This document shows positions 21,231 to 34,840 of a stretch of DNA of 64,000 bases, one piece after another (the stretch's first letter is position 1; each line of letters opens with the position of its first letter). The translations under genes were made by a program, and so were the position numbers. The stretch comes from Azolla caroliniana (Eukaryota > Polypodiophyta): assembly GCA_043228905.1 (NCBI GenBank), contig JBHGNT010000073.1, positions 56,085 through 120,084 on the forward strand, in the 5' to 3' direction. Below the pieces are notes generated by a model. That model saw nothing but the letters and a program-made list of their open reading frames with translations, made no database searches and was not told where the DNA came from.

Positions 21231-24014
21231 ACGATTCATGACACTAATTATCAAAAACTTCGTATTGGGCTAGCTTCCCCCGAACAGATTCGTAGCTGGG
21301 CCGAAAGAAGGTTACCTAACGGAGAGACCGTTGGTCAAGTTGATTAACCTTATACGTTGCATCATAAGACCCATAAGCCAGAGCGAGATGGTTTATTCTG
21401 TGAGAGAATTTTTGGGCCAATAAAAAGTGGAGTTTGTGCCTGCGGAAACTATCGATCTGTCGAGAATGAGGAGGAGTCTTCCAATTTTTGTAAGCATTGC
21501 GGGGTTGAATTCACCGACTCTCGGGTTCGAAGATACCGAATGGGATATATCAAATTAGCATGCCCGGTAACTCACGTATGGTTCCCAAAGCGAGTCCCCA
21601 GTTACATAGCAAATCTACTTGCTAAGCCTCTCAAGGAATCAGAAAGCCCAGTGTATTGCGATGCGTGACTCGATCGTATATTTCGATCACCACAGACTAA
21701 ACCCAGCCTGTCATCTCATACGACGATGGGATGCCTCCACTTCCGACATATTTCTCACAATCGAGGAGAATTTTGTAACTCGGGATTAAAAGTACTATGT
21801 ACATACTGAGGGTTCTCTTCCAGGATTAATCAATTAATCCTTCAATCAGGCTTCGTAAAGACGAGTCTAATCTGACAATCTCGATTGGGTGATCAAAGAC
21901 CGATTCAAATCCTTTCTTTTTTTTTTTGAGGTTTCTTTTTATTAAAGCTCCTTTAAAGAATAGATATGGTTATAGAAATCCAATCATCGCAGAGGTTTCT
22001 CAAACGAATTGGTAACCATCGAGGTGGAGTGGAAATCCAAAGAAGAGTAATAATCGTATTAGGGACAAGAAAAATCTCTCCAATCCATGATCGAACCGAA
22101 GAGAGTGAGGGGAACCAACCTCCCTTCGGGGGTGTAGATGGCACGTGCAAAGGGATTCAAGACTACTCAAGAAAGGCCTGTTGAAGCTTGAGTAACGAAT
22201 AGCTATTTCTGCATGCATAGATGAATTGATGGGGTGGGAGCGCTATGTCGTCCCAAGAACCCATCACACTGTCAAACAAAAATTTAAAATACCCTCAAAC
22301 GAATTTTTGCGTTTAGATAAAGCTATTCGAGCCGGATGAGGGGAAACACTCATGTCCGATTCCGAGGGGGGGACCTTTTTTTACCTATCCCAATCTTTTT
22401 CTTGCTAGGCCTGTGGCTGAGAGACCGACCTCATCAAGATTGCGAGGCTTGTTCAATTATGAGGATCGATCCTGGAAGAACGTTCTTCCTACTTATTTCT
22501 CCACTCGGAATTTCGAGATCCTTCAAAGAAATGAAATAGCTACTGGGGGGGATGCTATCAAAAAAAGGTTAGCTAGTTTAGATATGAGAAGTGTTATGGA
22601 TCGTGCGTATTCGGAGTGGCAAGCATCGGCGAGGCGAGGATCTGTAGGACGTGAGTGGGAAGACCGAACGGTTCAACGAAGAAAGGACCTTTTGGTCAGA
22701 CGGATGAAACTAGCTAAAGATTTTCTTCAGACGAACTCGAAGCCAGAATGGATGGTTCTGGATCTATTACCAGTACTTCCGCCTGGGTTAAGACCAATAG
22801 TTGAACTATATGAAGGCGAGTCGATTACCTCGGATCTTAATGAGCTTCACAGAAAGATAATTCATCGAAATAATACTCTTATAGATTTTCTATCGGGCAG
22901 TGAATTTACACCAGAAGGATTGATTGTTTGTCAAAAAAGGCTCGTTCAAGAAGCCGTGGATGCCCTTATAGATAATGGTATACGTGGACAACCAATGAGG
23001 GATATCAACAATAGGCCTTACAAGTCTTTTTCGGAGGTTATTGAGGGTAAAGAAGGACGATTCCGTGAGAATCTACTGGGAAAGCGGGTTGATTATTCAG
23101 GTCGTTTAGTTATCGTGGTAGGTCCGTCTCTCTCGTTACATCAATGCGGATTACCCCGAGATTTGGCGATCGAGCTTTTCCAAGCCTTCGTTATTCGTAA
23201 TCTGATTGGACGACATCTTGCTCGTAATCTACGGGCTGCCAGGAGTATGATTAGAAAGCGGGATCCTTTTATATGGAAAGTTCTTCGAGAAGTTATGCAA
23301 GGTCATCCTGTACCGTTGAATCGAGCACCCACACCACACAGATTAGGTATACAGGCATTTCAGCCCATTCTGATAGAAGGACGCGCCATTCGTTTGCATC
23401 CATCGGTTCGTGGGGGGTTTAACGCAGATCTTGACGGAGATCAAATGGCTGTTCATGTGCCGTTATCTTTAGAGGCTCAAACTGAAGCTCGTTTTCTGAC
23501 GTTCTCACACACAAATCTATTATCTCCTGCTACAGGAGATCCCGCATGTGTGCCAAGTCAAGACATGCTTCTCGGTCTTTATATACTGACGATTGAAAAT
23601 AAACAAGGTATTTACGGAGATAGATATCCTATCTCCAGAAAGGGAAGTAACCTTTCTTTCCCCAAAATATCTTACTTCACCAATTATTATGATGTACTTA
23701 GGGCCAAAGATTTAAAACAGATTGATTTATATAGTTATTTGTGGCTTCGATGGCGGATTGATTTGCAAACGATCGGTTCAAAAATGCGTGATTTACCTGT
23801 TGAATCGCAATATGAAGCCTCAGGAACCTCTTTGCATTCCTACGATAATCATCAAATAAGAAAATCTAGAGAAGGGTATATCCTTGGTATGTATATACTA
23901 ACAACAGCTGGTCGTATCTCATTCAATCAGCAATTAAGAGAAGCTATGCAGGGTATATCAAAAGTAGTTTCTTTTCCCCATCATACTTTGTCTGCACCAG
24001 ATAGAATAACATAG
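21231..24014 (+). CDS. rpoC1: RNA polymerase beta' subunit (2 exons, group II intron)
   Basis: The beta' subunit of PEP carries the catalytic metal-binding site. Exon 1 is 21231-21662 and exon 2 is 22389-24014, giving 685 aa. The start is ACG 21231 ([20 protein letters not shown]), needing C-to-U. TAA 21345 in exon 1 stands where family members have Gln (GQVxQPYTLHH). Exon 1 has the zinc-site cysteines ([16 protein letters not shown]). Exon 2 has [20 protein letters not shown] and the catalytic motif written [12 protein letters not shown] at 23430 would become TTT (F) by editing, restoring NADFDGD. The intron starts GCGTG rather than GTGYG, ends CCTAT, and has a domain V hairpin at about 22331-22370. 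Confidence 0.94.
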
Positions 24015-24042
24015 AACAGAACGTTTTTTTTTGTAGTAACGA

Positions 24043-24068
24043 AGGGTAAGGAAGCCCTTACCCTTCTT
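24043..24068. terminator. rpoC1-rpoC2 spacer hairpin
   Basis: GAAGGGTAAGG at 24043 pairs perfectly with CCTTACCCTTC ending at 24068 across a 4-nt loop, just after the rpoC1 stop. It is a likely RNA processing or stability element, since the genes are co-transcribed in other plastids. Confidence 0.65.
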
Positions 24069-24160
24069 ATTTTCAATCACTGAATGATTCGATTCTCAGT
24101 TTGTTGGTTGATAATCAGTAAGGAGTAGGAGAAGAAGAAAATAAAGTCGAGGTTTTTATC

Positions 24161-27100
24161 ATGGCAGATCAAGCTGAATTACCCTTCTACAACAAGACGA
24201 TGGATAAGGCCGTCATGAGGCAACTCATTAGCAAGTTAGTTATTTGTTTCGGAATTGCATCTACAACAAACATTCTAGATCAAGTTAAAGTTTTAGGCTT
24301 TCAACAAGCCACAAAAGCATCTGTATCATCAGGCATTGACGATCTTTCAACAGTACCCTCCAAAGGATGGCTCGTTTAAGACGCGGAGAGACAGGGTTAC
24401 GTCTCGGAGCAGTATTATCGTTATGGGAGTCTGCATGCCGTAGAAAAGCTGCGTCAATCAGTTGAAGCCTGGTATGCCACAAGTGAATGTTCGAAACGAG
24501 AAATGAATCCAAGTTTCAAGATGATCGATCCTTTGAATCCAGTTCATATGATGTCTTTTTCAGGTGCCCGTGGAAGCGTATCTCAGGTTCACCAATTGCT
24601 TGGCATGAGAGGACTCATGTCAGACCCAAGAGGTCAAGTGATCGATTTACCTATCCGGAGGAACTTGCGCGAAGGCTTATCCCTGACAGAATATATTATT
24701 TCTTGTTATGGTGCTCGCAAAGGAGTTGTGGATACCGCGGTACGAACATCGGATGCTGGATATTTGACACGTAGGCTCGTTGAAGTTGTTCAACACATCG
24801 TTGTGCGTGAGAAAGATTGTGAAACTATCAGAAGCATTGCTTTTAATCTCACTGAGGAAAGAAGAGGATCTATTTGAACGATATCTTATCAAAAATCGAT
24901 TGGACGTGTGCCGGCGGATAACGTCTATTCGGGTGTGAGGTGTATTGCTACACGTAATCAAGATATTGGTGATGGACTTGCCAATAACCTCATAACATCA
25001 ACGCAACCCATACATATAAGATCTCCTTTGACATGCAAAAGCACTTTCCGGATTCGTCAGTTGTGTTACGGTCGGAGTCTCGCCCATCACGATTTAGTAG
25101 AACTAGGAGAAGCTGTAGGCATCATTGCGGGTCAATCGATTGGAGAACCAGGAACTCAACTAACGTTAAGAACTTTTCATACCGGTGGAGTCTTTGCCGG
25201 CGATATTGCAGAATATGTACGAATTCCGTTCAACGGAATCATACAGTTCGATGAGAAGTTGGTGTATCCCACGCGTACGCGACATGGGCATCCTGCTCGG
25301 ATGTGTCGAAGTGAACTACTCATCCTCATTAAGAGTCGTAGTAATCTACAAAGCTTCACCATTCCCGCACAAAGTCTACTTACGATTAGGAACGGTCAGT
25401 ACGTCGAATCACAACAAATAATTGCGGAAGTCCGAACCAAGGAATTTCCTCTGAAAGAACGTATTCAAAAAGCCATCTATCCAAATATAGAAGGAGAGAC
25501 TCATCGGAGTAGATTTGTATGGCATCTACGTGATTCTATAGACAGCTCTATTCATGTTGTACGCGATACGGGTCACGTACGGATTCTTTCGGGAGTTTTC
25601 AACGATTCTGATAAAAATTACTCGTTTCACGAGGATCAGGATAGAATCGGCGTACAACTCCTCCCTATCAAGAAAGGTATAAACGAATCTCGCTTTCTCG
25701 GAAGAGTCAGTGGGGGTATCGGTGGTACTAATTCCGAGGGTTCTCAGGAAGAGATACAAGAATTTGGAATCAACCAACATCTTTTTTCAAATTGGCTGAT
25801 ACCTCCGGTATCTACCTCAATTCTTTCTAATATTGTGGTGAAACGAGGGAAGGAGAAACAAATAGTGCCTTCACTACTAAAACAACAAATAAAAAAAGAT
25901 GAGGTGGGTTTTACAAACATTAAGGTTCAGCTAAGTAATTTCTTGGATCAGAATGATATTCTTGCTATTTATGAAAATTACAAATATAAAACTTCCCTTT
26001 CGGGAATAATAAAATATGGTACTGTAAGGGTTGAAGCCAGTAGCAGAAACATAAACGGTGGGAAAGAAAGAAAGAATGGTTCCTGGTACAAAGTAACCGA
26101 AGGGGGCAACTTCTTCTTGGTTCCCGAAGAAGTTTACACCATCCAGGAACCCTCTTCATCCATTTCAGTAACAAACAATACTATTACTGAAGAAGGTACC
26201 CAAATAACCTCTAGTATTCTTAGTAAAACAAGTGGACCCATCCGAATTGAAAGGAGCCGAAATAGTACTGAAATAAGAATCCTCCCTGGATATTTTTATA
26301 CTCCAGAAGGACTAACCAGTATGTCCAAACAGGGTGATATTCTGATTCCACCAGGTAATATTCTTTTTAATCAATATAAAAATGAAAATTGGGTTTATCC
26401 ACGATCAGTTACACTCTATGGGAAAGGAGGAACTTCTGTCCTAATAGGACCAGTCATAGAATATAGCGTATTCAACAATTCTTTTGTAGGAATAGTCTCC
26501 CATGCAGAAAAGCCAAACACACAAAAAAGCCTAGAAATTGAAACCTTTATTTATATTTCCTATAGGGATGGTGAAAGAATTGAAATAACCAACCATAGAA
26601 CTATACAATCAGTTAGAGCTTGTTTGGTAGTTAATTGGCAGAAACATTTCTATCATTTTTCCTCTACAAGAAAGGCTTCTATATCTCTTACCAGTGTAAG
26701 AATAAATAAACTTCTGAGCACTTTTCCTCAGATTAACTTAACGGTTTTTTGTAAGGCACCTCCTCTACGGAAAAGGGTTAAGGCCGATCGGACTTATCAA
26801 CCGTTGATGCCCACTCACGAGTCATTCCCAGCCCGAGTTGATCTCGACTCATTCAATAGCAATGATAGATCAGTTGCCAAACATCAAGGTACTGTTCATT
26901 CAGTATCAGAACGGGGTGCATCTTACCTAACCCTATCGGCGTTCAATTTCTTTCGTAAAGATTCGTCTATTGATTCGGATATAGATAGACACGAAGGTCC
27001 CGTTGTGGAAGAGTTCAACGACCTCGAATCGAGTACAAATAATAGCACCCGGGGCGGTACCAGCTTGATAAAAAATCCGTCCTCCAATCATATATTTTTT

Positions 27101-28354
27101 CCAAAGAACTATATAAATCCGAATTTTCAAGGGTCGTCCAAAACCGGTAGATTAGATCCCATTCTTGATTGGGGAATTTTTGAAGGATTGGGTTTACTAG
27201 GAAGTTTACGGAGCACTTCCCTTTTGGTGCTTTCTCATCCCGCATCGGGCGGCGAAACTCCGACTTACGAAACTTTATCGATCGAGGATTCCATAGATAC
27301 ACCGGAACGTGGAAGTTTTTTTCTTATTGATGAAGATGGGTTTGTTTTTAAATCTACCACGGGTTTTTATCCAGATAGACCTTTCTCTGACTATTCATTG
27401 CGGAATTACCCGCGTCGACCAACCTTGTTAATTAAGCTTGGATTATTGCTCGGTGAAAATAGAAGCTTCCGTAAAAATGACGTCTGTCTTCAGTCCGGTC
27501 AAATTGTAGCCATTCATCATAAATATCTGTTAGCCAGAACAGCGAAGCCTTTTTCAGCAACTCGGGGAGCTATTATTCAGAAAACTTCTGGAGATATCCT
27601 CGGGGAGGGAGATACATTAATAACATTACCATATGATAGATCGAGATCCGGGGACACTATTCAGGGTCTTCCAAAGGTTGAGCAGCTGCTGGAATCTCGT
27701 TCCATTGCATCTATTCCAGCAAGAATCGAAGACCTTTTTGGGAGATGGCACAGAGGTGTCACAAGATTGATCGGAAACCTTCGGAGTCGTTTTTTAAGTG
27801 CTGGAACGAGCATGGAACTTTGTCAATTGGTTTCGATCGATCAAATTCGAAAGGTTTATGGATCTTAAGGGGTACAAATATCTGATAAACATTTAGAAAT
27901 TATCATTTGGCAATTAACATCGCGAGTTGTAGTATCGGAGGATGGAATAGCTAATGTTTTTTCACCCGGAGAGCTCATTGAATTATCACAGGCGCAACGA
28001 ATGAATCGTGTATTGAAGAGGTCAATTTTCTATCACCCTATCGTCCTAGGAATGACAAAAGCATCTCTCAATACTGCTAGTTTTTCATCAGAGGCGAGTC
28101 TTCAAGAAACTACTAGAGTACTGGCTAAAGCTGCTCTTCGGGGTCGAATTGATTGGTTAAAAGGGCTAAAGGAGAATGTTATTCCTGGCAATACCGTTCC
28201 TATGGGAACGGGCAGTCAAGAGATTCTTCTTCATCTGAAGGTGAAAAAACAGAAGGAGTTTCTTTTAACTATAAGTGATTGTAAAAATAAAAAATGGGGA
28301 AGAAATAGGATATCTGATTATCAGGGGAATAACCAAACTTCCATCCTAATTTAG
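24161..28354 (+). CDS. rpoC2: RNA polymerase beta'' subunit, three in-frame editable stops
   Basis: Beta'' subunit of PEP, 1,397 aa in one frame. Three stops interrupt it: TAA 24377 (GWLVxDAERQ, Gln in homologues), TGA 24875 (Arg after editing) and TAA 27866 ([14 protein letters not shown], Gln in homologues). All need U-to-C editing. Key regions are [20 protein letters not shown] near codon 130, the trigger-loop segment [20 protein letters not shown] around codon 325, and [20 protein letters not shown] near the C-terminus. The middle is long and variable, as is usual for this gene. The start is ATG 24161 ([15 protein letters not shown]). Confidence 0.95.
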
Positions 28355-28552
28355 TTTTTAATAAAAAAAATATAAGAAAGGCTCAATTCAATAAAAGCAA
28401 ATAAAAAAAGCAAATAAAAGTTTGACAAAAAAACATTAATTAATAGATTACTTCGTCTATCCAATCAACCAAACGGATCGGTGGATTGTAATGATTCGTT
28501 AGATATGGATAGAATGGAATGAATTCACAGTTTTTTTATACTTGAGGGGAAG
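28355..28552. other. rpoC2-rps2 spacer
   Basis: A short AT-rich spacer with an A-rich repeat of AAGCAAATAAA near 28396-28420. No gene is seen. Confidence 0.5.
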
Positions 28553-29254
28553 ACGCAACAGAGAAATCGGGATATTGATTCAGAAACAATGATGGGGGCA
28601 GGGGTTCATTTTGGTCATCAGACCCAGAAGTGGAATCCTAGGATGTCGCGCTACATATTTACAGAACGGAAGGGTGTTCATATCCTCGATCTGACTCAGA
28701 CTGCTCGTCTTTTGTCTGAAGCCTGCGATTCATCATTTGATGCAGCAGCAGAAGGAAAAGAATTCTTGCTGGTAGGTACAAAATATCAGGTAGCTGATCC
28801 GGTCGCATCAGCCGCAACGCGATCTCGCTGTCATTACGTGAATGAAAAATGGCTGGGTGGTACGTTAACGAATCGGTCCACTACAGAAACGCGTCTTCGT
28901 AAGTTCCAACATCTGCGAGATGGAGAAGATACAGGAGGATTCGATTGACTCCCCAAGAAAGAGGCAGCGATTTTGAAGAGATAATCACTTAGACTCAAAA
29001 GATATTTGGGTGGAATTCAGTATATGTCAAATTTACCTGATATTGTGACAATTACCGATCAACATGAATAATCTATCGCCCTCCAGGAATGCATCACTCT
29101 AGGTATTCCCACAATTTGTGTTGTCGATACGGATCGTGATCCAGATCTGACAGATATTCCGATTCCAGGTAATGATGATGCACGATCTTCCATCCGTTGG
29201 ATCTTAGATAGGTTGACATTAGCTATTCACGAGGGTCGCTCGACCCTAAACTAA
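28553..29254 (+). CDS. rps2: Ribosomal protein S2 (ACG start, three editable stops)
   Basis: Small-subunit protein S2, 233 aa. The start ACG 28553 follows GAGGGGA and lines up with the family N-terminus ([20 protein letters not shown] follows). In-frame stops TGA 28946 ([16 protein letters not shown], Arg in homologues), TAA 28982 and TAA 29069 ([18 protein letters not shown]) all need U-to-C editing. The C-terminal part ([20 protein letters not shown]) is clearly S2. Simple ATG-to-stop calling would report only a 119-codon fragment at 28589-28948. Confidence 0.94.
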
Positions 29255-29476
29255 AGGTCCGATAACTATTGAGGGATTTTGTGGCTGGTTAGTATCCGGT
29301 TCGACGTAGAGTAACAAAAGATCCACGTCACGACTTGAAATATTGCATAATCCCATTAGAGGAACAATTTCTAAGCTATTTTTATAGAATTCTTATTAGC
29401 AAATCTGAGTATTTTACACAGGTTTTACTATTAAAGCCAATAACGTTTCTTTTCCAAAACCAAGGGGGGGTCTAGC

Positions 29477-30223
29477 ACGTATATTGATAACCTAAACTTT
29501 GATGAAATTAATGATCTATACCGAGTATCAAGCGTAGAAGTAGGTTAACATTCCCACTGGCAAATAGGAGACTTTCAAGTTCATGCACAAGTTCTTGTAA
29601 CCCCTTGGGTAGTAATCGCCATTTCGTTGGCTTTACCAATCGTGACTACCCGTAATCTCGAAACTGTACCGACTGGTGGCCAAAATTTCATTGAATATAT
29701 TCTCGAATTTATTAGGGATTTAACTAGAACCCAGATGGGGGAAGAAGAGTATCTCCCTTGGGTTCCGTTCATCGGAACTATGTTTCTATTTATTTTTGTC
29801 TCTAATCGGTCAGGTGCTTTGTTTCCTTGGCGAATAATCCAACTACCCCACGGGGAACTGGCTGCACCTACGAACGATATCAATACTACTGTTGCACTAG
29901 CCTCGCTCACATCAGTAGCGTATTTTTATGCAGGTTTGCACAAGAGGGGTCTTAGTTATTCCGGTAAATATATCCAGCCGACTCCGGTATTATCACCTAT
30001 TAATATTTCAGAAGATTCTACCAAACCCTTACCACTCAGTTCTCGATTGTCTGGAAACATCTCGGCTGACGAGTTGGTAGTAGCTGTTTCGGTCTCTCTA
30101 GTACCTTCAATCGTTCCTGTACCTACGACGCCTTTAGGATTATTCACAAGCGCTATACAGGCTTTAATTCTTGCTACTCTAGCTGCAGCTTATACAGGGG
30201 AATCGATGGAGGGTCATCATTAG
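29477..30223 (+). CDS. atpI: ATP synthase CF0 subunit a (IV)
   Basis: Subunit a of the membrane CF0 sector, which forms the proton half-channels against the c-ring. It has 248 aa, the usual length, from ACG 29477 (C-to-U start). TAA 29546 in [19 protein letters not shown] is Gln in homologues, so U-to-C editing is expected. The conserved [32 protein letters not shown] and the channel helix with [13 protein letters not shown] are present. Several genomic Ser, Pro or Arg codons in membrane helices (such as SNRSGALF) look like further C-to-U sites. Confidence 0.95.
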
Positions 30224-31181
<958 letters not shown>

Positions 31182-31611
31182 TTCGTTTCCATCACGAAAC
31201 ATTAACGTTTGGGATCTTTACTTACGACCGATCCTCCCCAGATACCCCAACTTCCATGGAATCCGTACTAAACGTTTTCCTTTTTCGGAAAAAAAAGGGG
31301 GGGGGGGGTTCCACGAGGAATCGTTACTTCACCCATCGAATGACTATACCTATTTCTATGAATCTCTTAGGAACTTCTCTCTTACATGACAACAAGAGAT
31401 TCTATAAGTTCTTCTTTTCATTAATCGTATTAAGCAGTCGGATTAGTTGCTCAAATCAAAGTATAAGCGGGTTCTTTTTTAGTTAGACATTCGTTTTGCT
31501 AGTTTTCCCTCTCCGACGGATTACCCCGCTTCGGGCTAGACTAGATGTTACAAAAAAAAGGTATATATATATATATATATACGTATATAATCTTTCAGGG
31601 GGTAGGGATTT
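31182..31611. other. atpH-atpF spacer
   Basis: Contains a run of 12 G (31297-31308) after eight A, and an alternating AT tract at about 31562-31580 just upstream of atpF. Overlapping ORFs at 31162-31486 are not recognised. Confidence 0.55.
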
Positions 31612-32924
31612 ATGAGAAGTGCAAGTGAGATCGCCGCTCCCTCAAGCTATTGGATCCTCGCTACAAGTTTCGGTCTAAACACCAATATCTTGGACATAAA
31701 TCTGATTAACCTAATTCTGGTCCTAGGTATTTTATTCTATTACGGAAAGGGAGTGTGTGCGAGTCGCATGTCCGGATAGGATAACCGGTCTCTTCCAGTT
31801 GCACTTCAATTAAGGGATTAGGGAGAAGTGCAAAACCTCGACGAATTACCTGCTACTAAGTTTTGCGCAGGAACCAGAGCATTTCGCTAGAATCGATAGG
31901 AACTTTCTCAGTTTCAATCGACTGGTTCGAGAATATAATCGATATGGTTAAAGCATAATTGCTTGAAGTCTTAGCAAAAACGGGGTTTTCTTCCCCCATC
32001 GCCCGAATCACGCCGCGGTCGGATATTTATTCGATATATAACACTCATATCGAAAAAAGATTGATTCCTATCGCTCTTCGAGAGATAAAGGATAAAGGGG
32101 TGAGAGAAAAAGAAAAAGAGTACAATAAAAAAAAAAATTATTGGATTGGAATCATCACTTTTTCTCTCTCTCAAATTGCTGAATAGACAACCTATGCGGA
32201 ATAGAGACTATCTGGAGGAAGCGGCTCCGTCGGTAGTGGACTAAAAACTAGAAATACTACCCAGGAGAGCCCCTAATACTCAACTATCTTTTTTGTTTGT
32301 CGTCGGTTCGGTATGAATCGAACAGATAGTGAGAAGAACGTGGCGGGCCCGCGCGTAAAAGTAAAAAAAAAAATTGCTGAATAATCTTTTCCTGTCTGAG
32401 GAGAGAAAGAGGCGCGGTCAAGAAAGCCGAATGGATTGAAAGATCCATGTTCGGTTTGGGAAGAGACCATTTATCTTCGAGAATCGGAGGTATATGATCC
32501 ACCTTCATTGATCAATCTATTGGAAAATCGTAGAAGGACAATTCTGAACACTATTCAGGATGCAGAGGAACGTTATAAGGAGGCTACCGAAAAGCTTCAG
32601 AAGGCCCGAACCCGTCTGCAACAAGCCAAAGTAAAGGCAGATGAAATTCGCATAATTGGACTTGCACAATTGGACAAGGAACAACGAGATCTCGTTGATG
32701 CAGCTGATGAAGATCCAAAGAGATTAGAAGACAGTAAAAACTATACAATTCGTTTTGAGAAACAACGAGCAATTGAGCAGGTTCGACAACAAGTTTCTCG
32801 ACTTGCATCAGAGAGGGCGCTAGAAAGTCCGAATAGTCGTTCGGATAATGAATTGCATCTACGCCTGATTGATTATAAAATCGGTCTACTCAAGTCCATG
32901 GAAGACGTAGCCGATCAGAATTGA
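31612..32924 (+). CDS. atpF: ATP synthase CF0 subunit b (I), 2 exons
   Basis: Subunit b of the peripheral stalk: one N-terminal membrane helix followed by a long charged coiled coil. Exon 1 is 31612-31756 (from [13 protein letters not shown], helix [18 protein letters not shown]). Exon 2 is 32509-32924 ([20 protein letters not shown] onward). The protein has 186 aa. The group II intron starts GTGCGAG and ends CAT, so the split codon reads TTG (Leu), as in other plants. The junction was placed by homology. No in-frame stops are present. Confidence 0.93.
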
Positions 32925-33000
32925 TACTCTTTTTTTTTTTATGTTACAGGTTTCACTCTTTCCTTCCCTTCCTTCAGTAAGATATTTTGGTGGATAAAAG

Positions 33001-34524
33001 ATGGTAATAAACATTCGACCCGATGAAATTAGCAGTATCATCCGTAAGCAAATCGAGGGATACGTTCCAGAAGCAAAGGTTGTTAATATCGGTACTGTAC
33101 CTTAAGTTGGGGATGGAATTGCTCGCATCTATGGTCTTAATAAAGTAATGGCTGGTGAATTAGTGGAATCTGAGGACGGTACGGTAGGCATTGCTCCGAA
33201 TCTAGAATCCGATAATGTTGGGGCTGTACCGACGGGTGACGGTTTAACCATACAGGAGGGAAGTTCCGTAAAGGCGACGGGAAAGATTGCCCAAACACCA
33301 GTTGGTGACTCTTTCTTAGGTCGTGTTGTAAACGCCTTGGCTGAACCCATTGATGGTAAGGGTAACATTCAAGCTTCTGAGTATAGACCAATCGAATCTC
33401 CCGCTCCTGGAATTATCTCCAGACGTTCCGTGTACGAACCCCCACAAACAGGTCTCATCTCTGTCGATTCAATGATCCCCGTGGGTCGGGGTCAACGAGA
33501 ATTAATCATTGGGGATAGACAGACCGGTAAAACAGCAGTAGCTACAGATACGATTCTGAATCAGAAAGGTCAGAATGTTATCTGTGTCTACGTAGCTATT
33601 GGTCAAAAAGCCTCCTCTGTAGCCCAGGTAGTTAATACCTTTAAGGATCGCGGAGCCATGGAATATACCATCGTTGTGTCGGAGACAGCGAATTCTCCAG
33701 CTACTCTGCAATATCTTGCCCCCTATACGGGAGCAGCTCTAGCCGAGTATTTTATGTATCGCAAACAACATACCTTGATCATTTATGATGATCTCTCTAA
33801 GCAAGCCCAGGCTTATCGACAAATGTCTCTTTTGTTGAGAAGACCACCGGGGCGAGAAGCATATCCGGGAGATGTTTTTCATTTGCATTCTCGTCTTTTG
33901 GAAAGAGCGGCTAAATTAAGTCTTGATTTGGGTGAAGGTAGTATGACGGCTCTACCCATCGTGGAGACCCAGGCGGGGGATGTCTCGGCATACATTCCCA
34001 CCAATGTAATTTCTATTACCGATGGACAAATATTTCTATCAGCAGATCTTTTTAATGCTGGGATTCGACCAGCAATCAACGTGGGAATTTCTGTTTCTAG
34101 AGTGGGCTCTGCAGCTCAAACAAAAGCAATGAAGCAGGTAGCCGGTAAACCAAAATTGGAATTGGCACAATTTGCGGAATTGGAGGCTTTTGCACAATTT
34201 GCTTCTGACCTTGATAAGGCTACTCAGAATCAGTTAGCGAGAGGTCAACGGTTACGTGAATTGCTTAAGCAAGCTCAATCAGCGCCATTGTCAGTGGAAG
34301 AGCAAGTGGCTACTATTTATACGGGAGTTAACGGATATTTGGATATATTAGAGGTTGGACAAGTTAAAAGGTTCTTGATTCAGCTACGTGAGTATATAAC
34401 AACCAATAAACCTCAATTTGGCGAAATCATTCGTTCTACCAAGACGTTTACGGAACAGGCAGAAACTATCTCAAAAGAAGCAATTAAAGAGTCAATAGAA
34501 CTATTTTTACTGCAAGAAAAGTAA
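33001..34524 (+). CDS. atpA: ATP synthase CF1 alpha subunit, one editable stop
   Basis: Alpha subunit of the CF1 head, 507 aa, the normal length. The start is ATG 33001 ([14 protein letters not shown]). An in-frame TAA at 33103 (codon 35, [15 protein letters not shown]) is Gln in homologues and needs U-to-C editing. The P-loop GDRQTGKT is at codons 171-178. Other marks are [20 protein letters not shown] and the conserved C-terminal helix bundle. Last gene of the forward rpoB-atpA cluster. Confidence 0.96.
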
Positions 34525-34544
34525 CTAGCTATTTTTTTTTTTTG

Positions 34545-34590
34545 CGTGAGTGGGCGGAGAGCATGGAGATTTCCAGCTCTCCAGCCACGT
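34545..34590. terminator. atpA 3' hairpin
   Basis: GGAGAGC and TGGA (34556-34567) pair with TCCA and GCTCTCC (34572-34582), with CGTG/CACG possibly extending the base. It follows a T-run after the atpA stop. A 3'-end structure is inferred. Confidence 0.6.
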
Positions 34591-34634
34591 TCTCCACACA
34601 CGCATGGCTATACCTATAAGATAAGGAAGGCAAC

Positions 34635-34706
34635 TACATCCAATAGGATTCGAACCTATACTTAAGGTTTAGAAGACCTCTGTCCTATCCATTAGACGAT
34701 GGACGC
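34635..34706 (-). tRNA. trnR-UCU: tRNA-Arg (UCU)
   Basis: A reverse-strand cloverleaf with acceptor GCGTCCA, anticodon TCT in CTTCTAA, and T-arm AGGTTCGAATCCT. The acceptor has two G-U type pairs (against TGGATGT). It is next to trnG-UCC, the usual pairing. Confidence 0.93.
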
Positions 34707-34840
34707 ACTTTTCTATCTGGTCGATAGTCAACTATCAAGAAGCTAGAGCAAGAGTACCATATCGCGAACACACAAGAGTTTTTATTAAAAGAAAAGCAGG
34801 ATCGTTTTCGATAACCCTTTCACCCCTGCGTTCTATTTTT

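Noticed and set aside
24487-24774. 95-codon ORF overlapping rpoC2 in another frame
   Set aside because: A shadow of rpoC2; the rpoC2 frame is conserved through this stretch.
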